A stretch of 6,011 nt of DNA from Thermoprotei archaeon ex4572_64 (GTDB lineage: Archaea > Thermoproteota > Thermoprotei > Thermoproteales > Thermocladiaceae): positions 3,456-9,466 of the forward strand of contig NJDF01000013.1 in the NCBI GenBank assembly GCA_002254895.1. Reading direction: 5' to 3'. This document shows, in pieces, positions 5,096-6,011 of this stretch (its first letter is position 1; the number at the start of each line of letters is the position of its first letter). Under the pieces are notes generated by a model. The model saw only the letters and a list, made by a program, of their open reading frames with translations. It did no database searches and was not told the origin of the DNA. The position numbers and the translations under genes were made by a program.

Positions 5096-6011
5096 GTGAG
5101 AGTCTTGACTATCGATATCTTAGTCATAGGTGCAGGACCTGCAGGAACATACTTCACGTATAAGTACTTGAAGAGTATTAATGATCTAAGTATTGTGATT
5201 ATAGAGAAGAAAGTTAATCCAAGATTTCCCATAATTTGTGGTGAATTAATTCCAAGTAGAGAAATTTTGAAAAAACACATACCAAGCAATATCTATAAGT
5301 ACTTACTTGAAACTTTAAATGAGACTTTAGATAGTGATGTTATTGTTAATAAGATAAACTTTGTAAAAGTTTTTATAGATAATTACTACGTAGGTCTTCT
5401 ACCGTTTAAAACATATCTCATAGATAAAGGTAAAGTTTTAGAGAAGTTGATAGAGAGTGCTGAAAATTGTGGATGTAAAGTCCAATTCAGCACAACAGTT
5501 ACTGATTGTTTACTCAGAAATGAAACGTTTAAACTTAGAGTATTTTCAAAAGAAGGTGAGAGAATTATTAAATCAAAAATCGTGATTGGTGCTGATGCAT
5601 ATCCCTCAGTAGTTGATGTCTCTTTAAATATGAATGCAAGACTTGATGATAATGAACTAGTCATAGCAACTTCATGTAGAGCTAGAAGTACTAAGAAGTA
5701 TGATAGTGATGTTGCTATAGTCTTACTAAGCTATGATTTATGTCCTGGAGGTTTTGCATGGATTTTTCCAAGAGATGATAAGGTATTCAATGTAGGTCTA
5801 GGTATTAGAGCTTCAAAAGTTAGTAATTATAGTGATGTACTTTCAAGACATTTGAAATTTCTTGAGAAGTTTGATCTCAAACCGCTACATAGACCTTTAG
5901 TGAAGACAATACCTGTAAGTGGCTTACTAAATAGATTATCCCTACATAATGCTTACCTTATAGGTGATGCAGCTGGTTCAGTAATTCCTACAAATGGTGC
6001 TGGTATTAATC
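5096..6011 (+). CDS. Geranylgeranyl-reductase-family flavoprotein, partial (3' end outside window)
   Basis: The first 305 residues of an FAD-dependent oxidoreductase, open to the right edge. Motifs in order: an N-terminal Rossmann strand and dinucleotide loop IDILVIGAGPAGTYF with GxGPAG at 12-17; the acidic residue ending strand 2 at Glu37; ICGELIP with Cys48-Gly-Glu, a geranylgeranyl reductase trait; IGADAYPSVV (164-173) at the position of the DG motif; CPGGFAWIFPRDD (216-228) and FNVGLGI (231-237), matching the family's Y/F-x-W-x-FP and NVGLG segments; and LIGDAAGSVIPTNGAGI (288-304), the second FAD-binding motif. Such enzymes saturate geranylgeranyl chains of archaeal membrane lipids, or related isoprenoids; which substrate applies here is unknown, because archaea carry several paralogues. 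GTG 5096 is chosen from promoter spacing; TTG 5105 is a poorer alternative. The usual full length is about 380-460 residues. Confidence 0.88.
   Translation, partial: MRVLTIDILVIGAGPAGTYFTYKYLKSINDLSIVIIEKKVNPRFPIICGELIPSREILKKHIPSNIYKYLLETLNETLDSDVIVNKINFVKVFIDNYYVGLLPFKTYLIDKGKVLEKLIESAENCGCKVQFSTTVTDCLLRNETFKLRVFSKEGERIIKSKIVIGADAYPSVVDVSLNMNARLDDNELVIATSCRARSTKKYDSDVAIVLLSYDLCPGGFAWIFPRDDKVFNVGLGIRASKVSNYSDVLSRHLKFLEKFDLKPLHRPLVKTIPVSGLLNRLSLHNAYLIGDAAGSVIPTNGAGIN

Noticed and set aside
5092..5664. Two minus-strand frames (5092-5289 and 5386-5664)
   Set aside because: Both are antisense to the geranylgeranyl-reductase-family gene, whose plus-strand frame is unbroken and motif-rich.

Overview
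The window looks like a chromosomal segment of a low-GC crenarchaeote (Thermoproteota), probably a hyperthermophile. The evidence is an archaeal-type uL15, a crenarchaeal-type SecY, AT-rich TATA boxes placed about 30 bases before several start codons (leaderless transcripts), very few Shine-Dalgarno sites, and a geranylgeranyl-reductase-family gene typical of archaeal lipid or isoprenoid metabolism. I cannot fix the genus from the sequence alone.

Region 1 (1-615) is transposon debris. On the minus strand lies the N-terminal half of a TnpB-like (IS200/IS605 OrfB) protein. It runs off the left edge and has a stop and no start codon at its 5' side. Diverging from it on the plus strand is a 47-50 residue small protein. 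Its promoter and predicted leaderless GTG are in place, but the GTG is in the wrong frame.

Region 2 (680-3624) holds the conserved core, ribosomal protein uL15 and the SecY translocon subunit. These are usually close neighbours at the end of the crenarchaeal ribosomal-protein superoperon. Here L30 is not directly upstream, and a 255-base gap plus an alpha/beta hydrolase separate L15 from secY. The gap holds a candidate antisense-strand C/D box guide RNA (about 1240-1292, minus): two exact 12-nt guides, a perfect C' box, and a TATA box about 30 bases before its C box.

Region 3 (3624-4565) is a beta-CASP-type metallo-beta-lactamase nuclease whose start overlaps the secY stop (TAATG), so the two are probably co-transcribed. 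It occupies the place where adenylate kinase often sits in related genomes.

Region 4 (4566-6011) holds a T-rich terminator-like stretch, a small stand-alone winged-helix protein with a strong TATA box, a second T-rich terminator, and the first 305 residues of a geranylgeranyl-reductase-family flavoprotein that runs off the right edge.

The main story is a ribosomal/secretion gene cluster that has been split and re-knitted with unrelated genes, next to a decayed insertion element.
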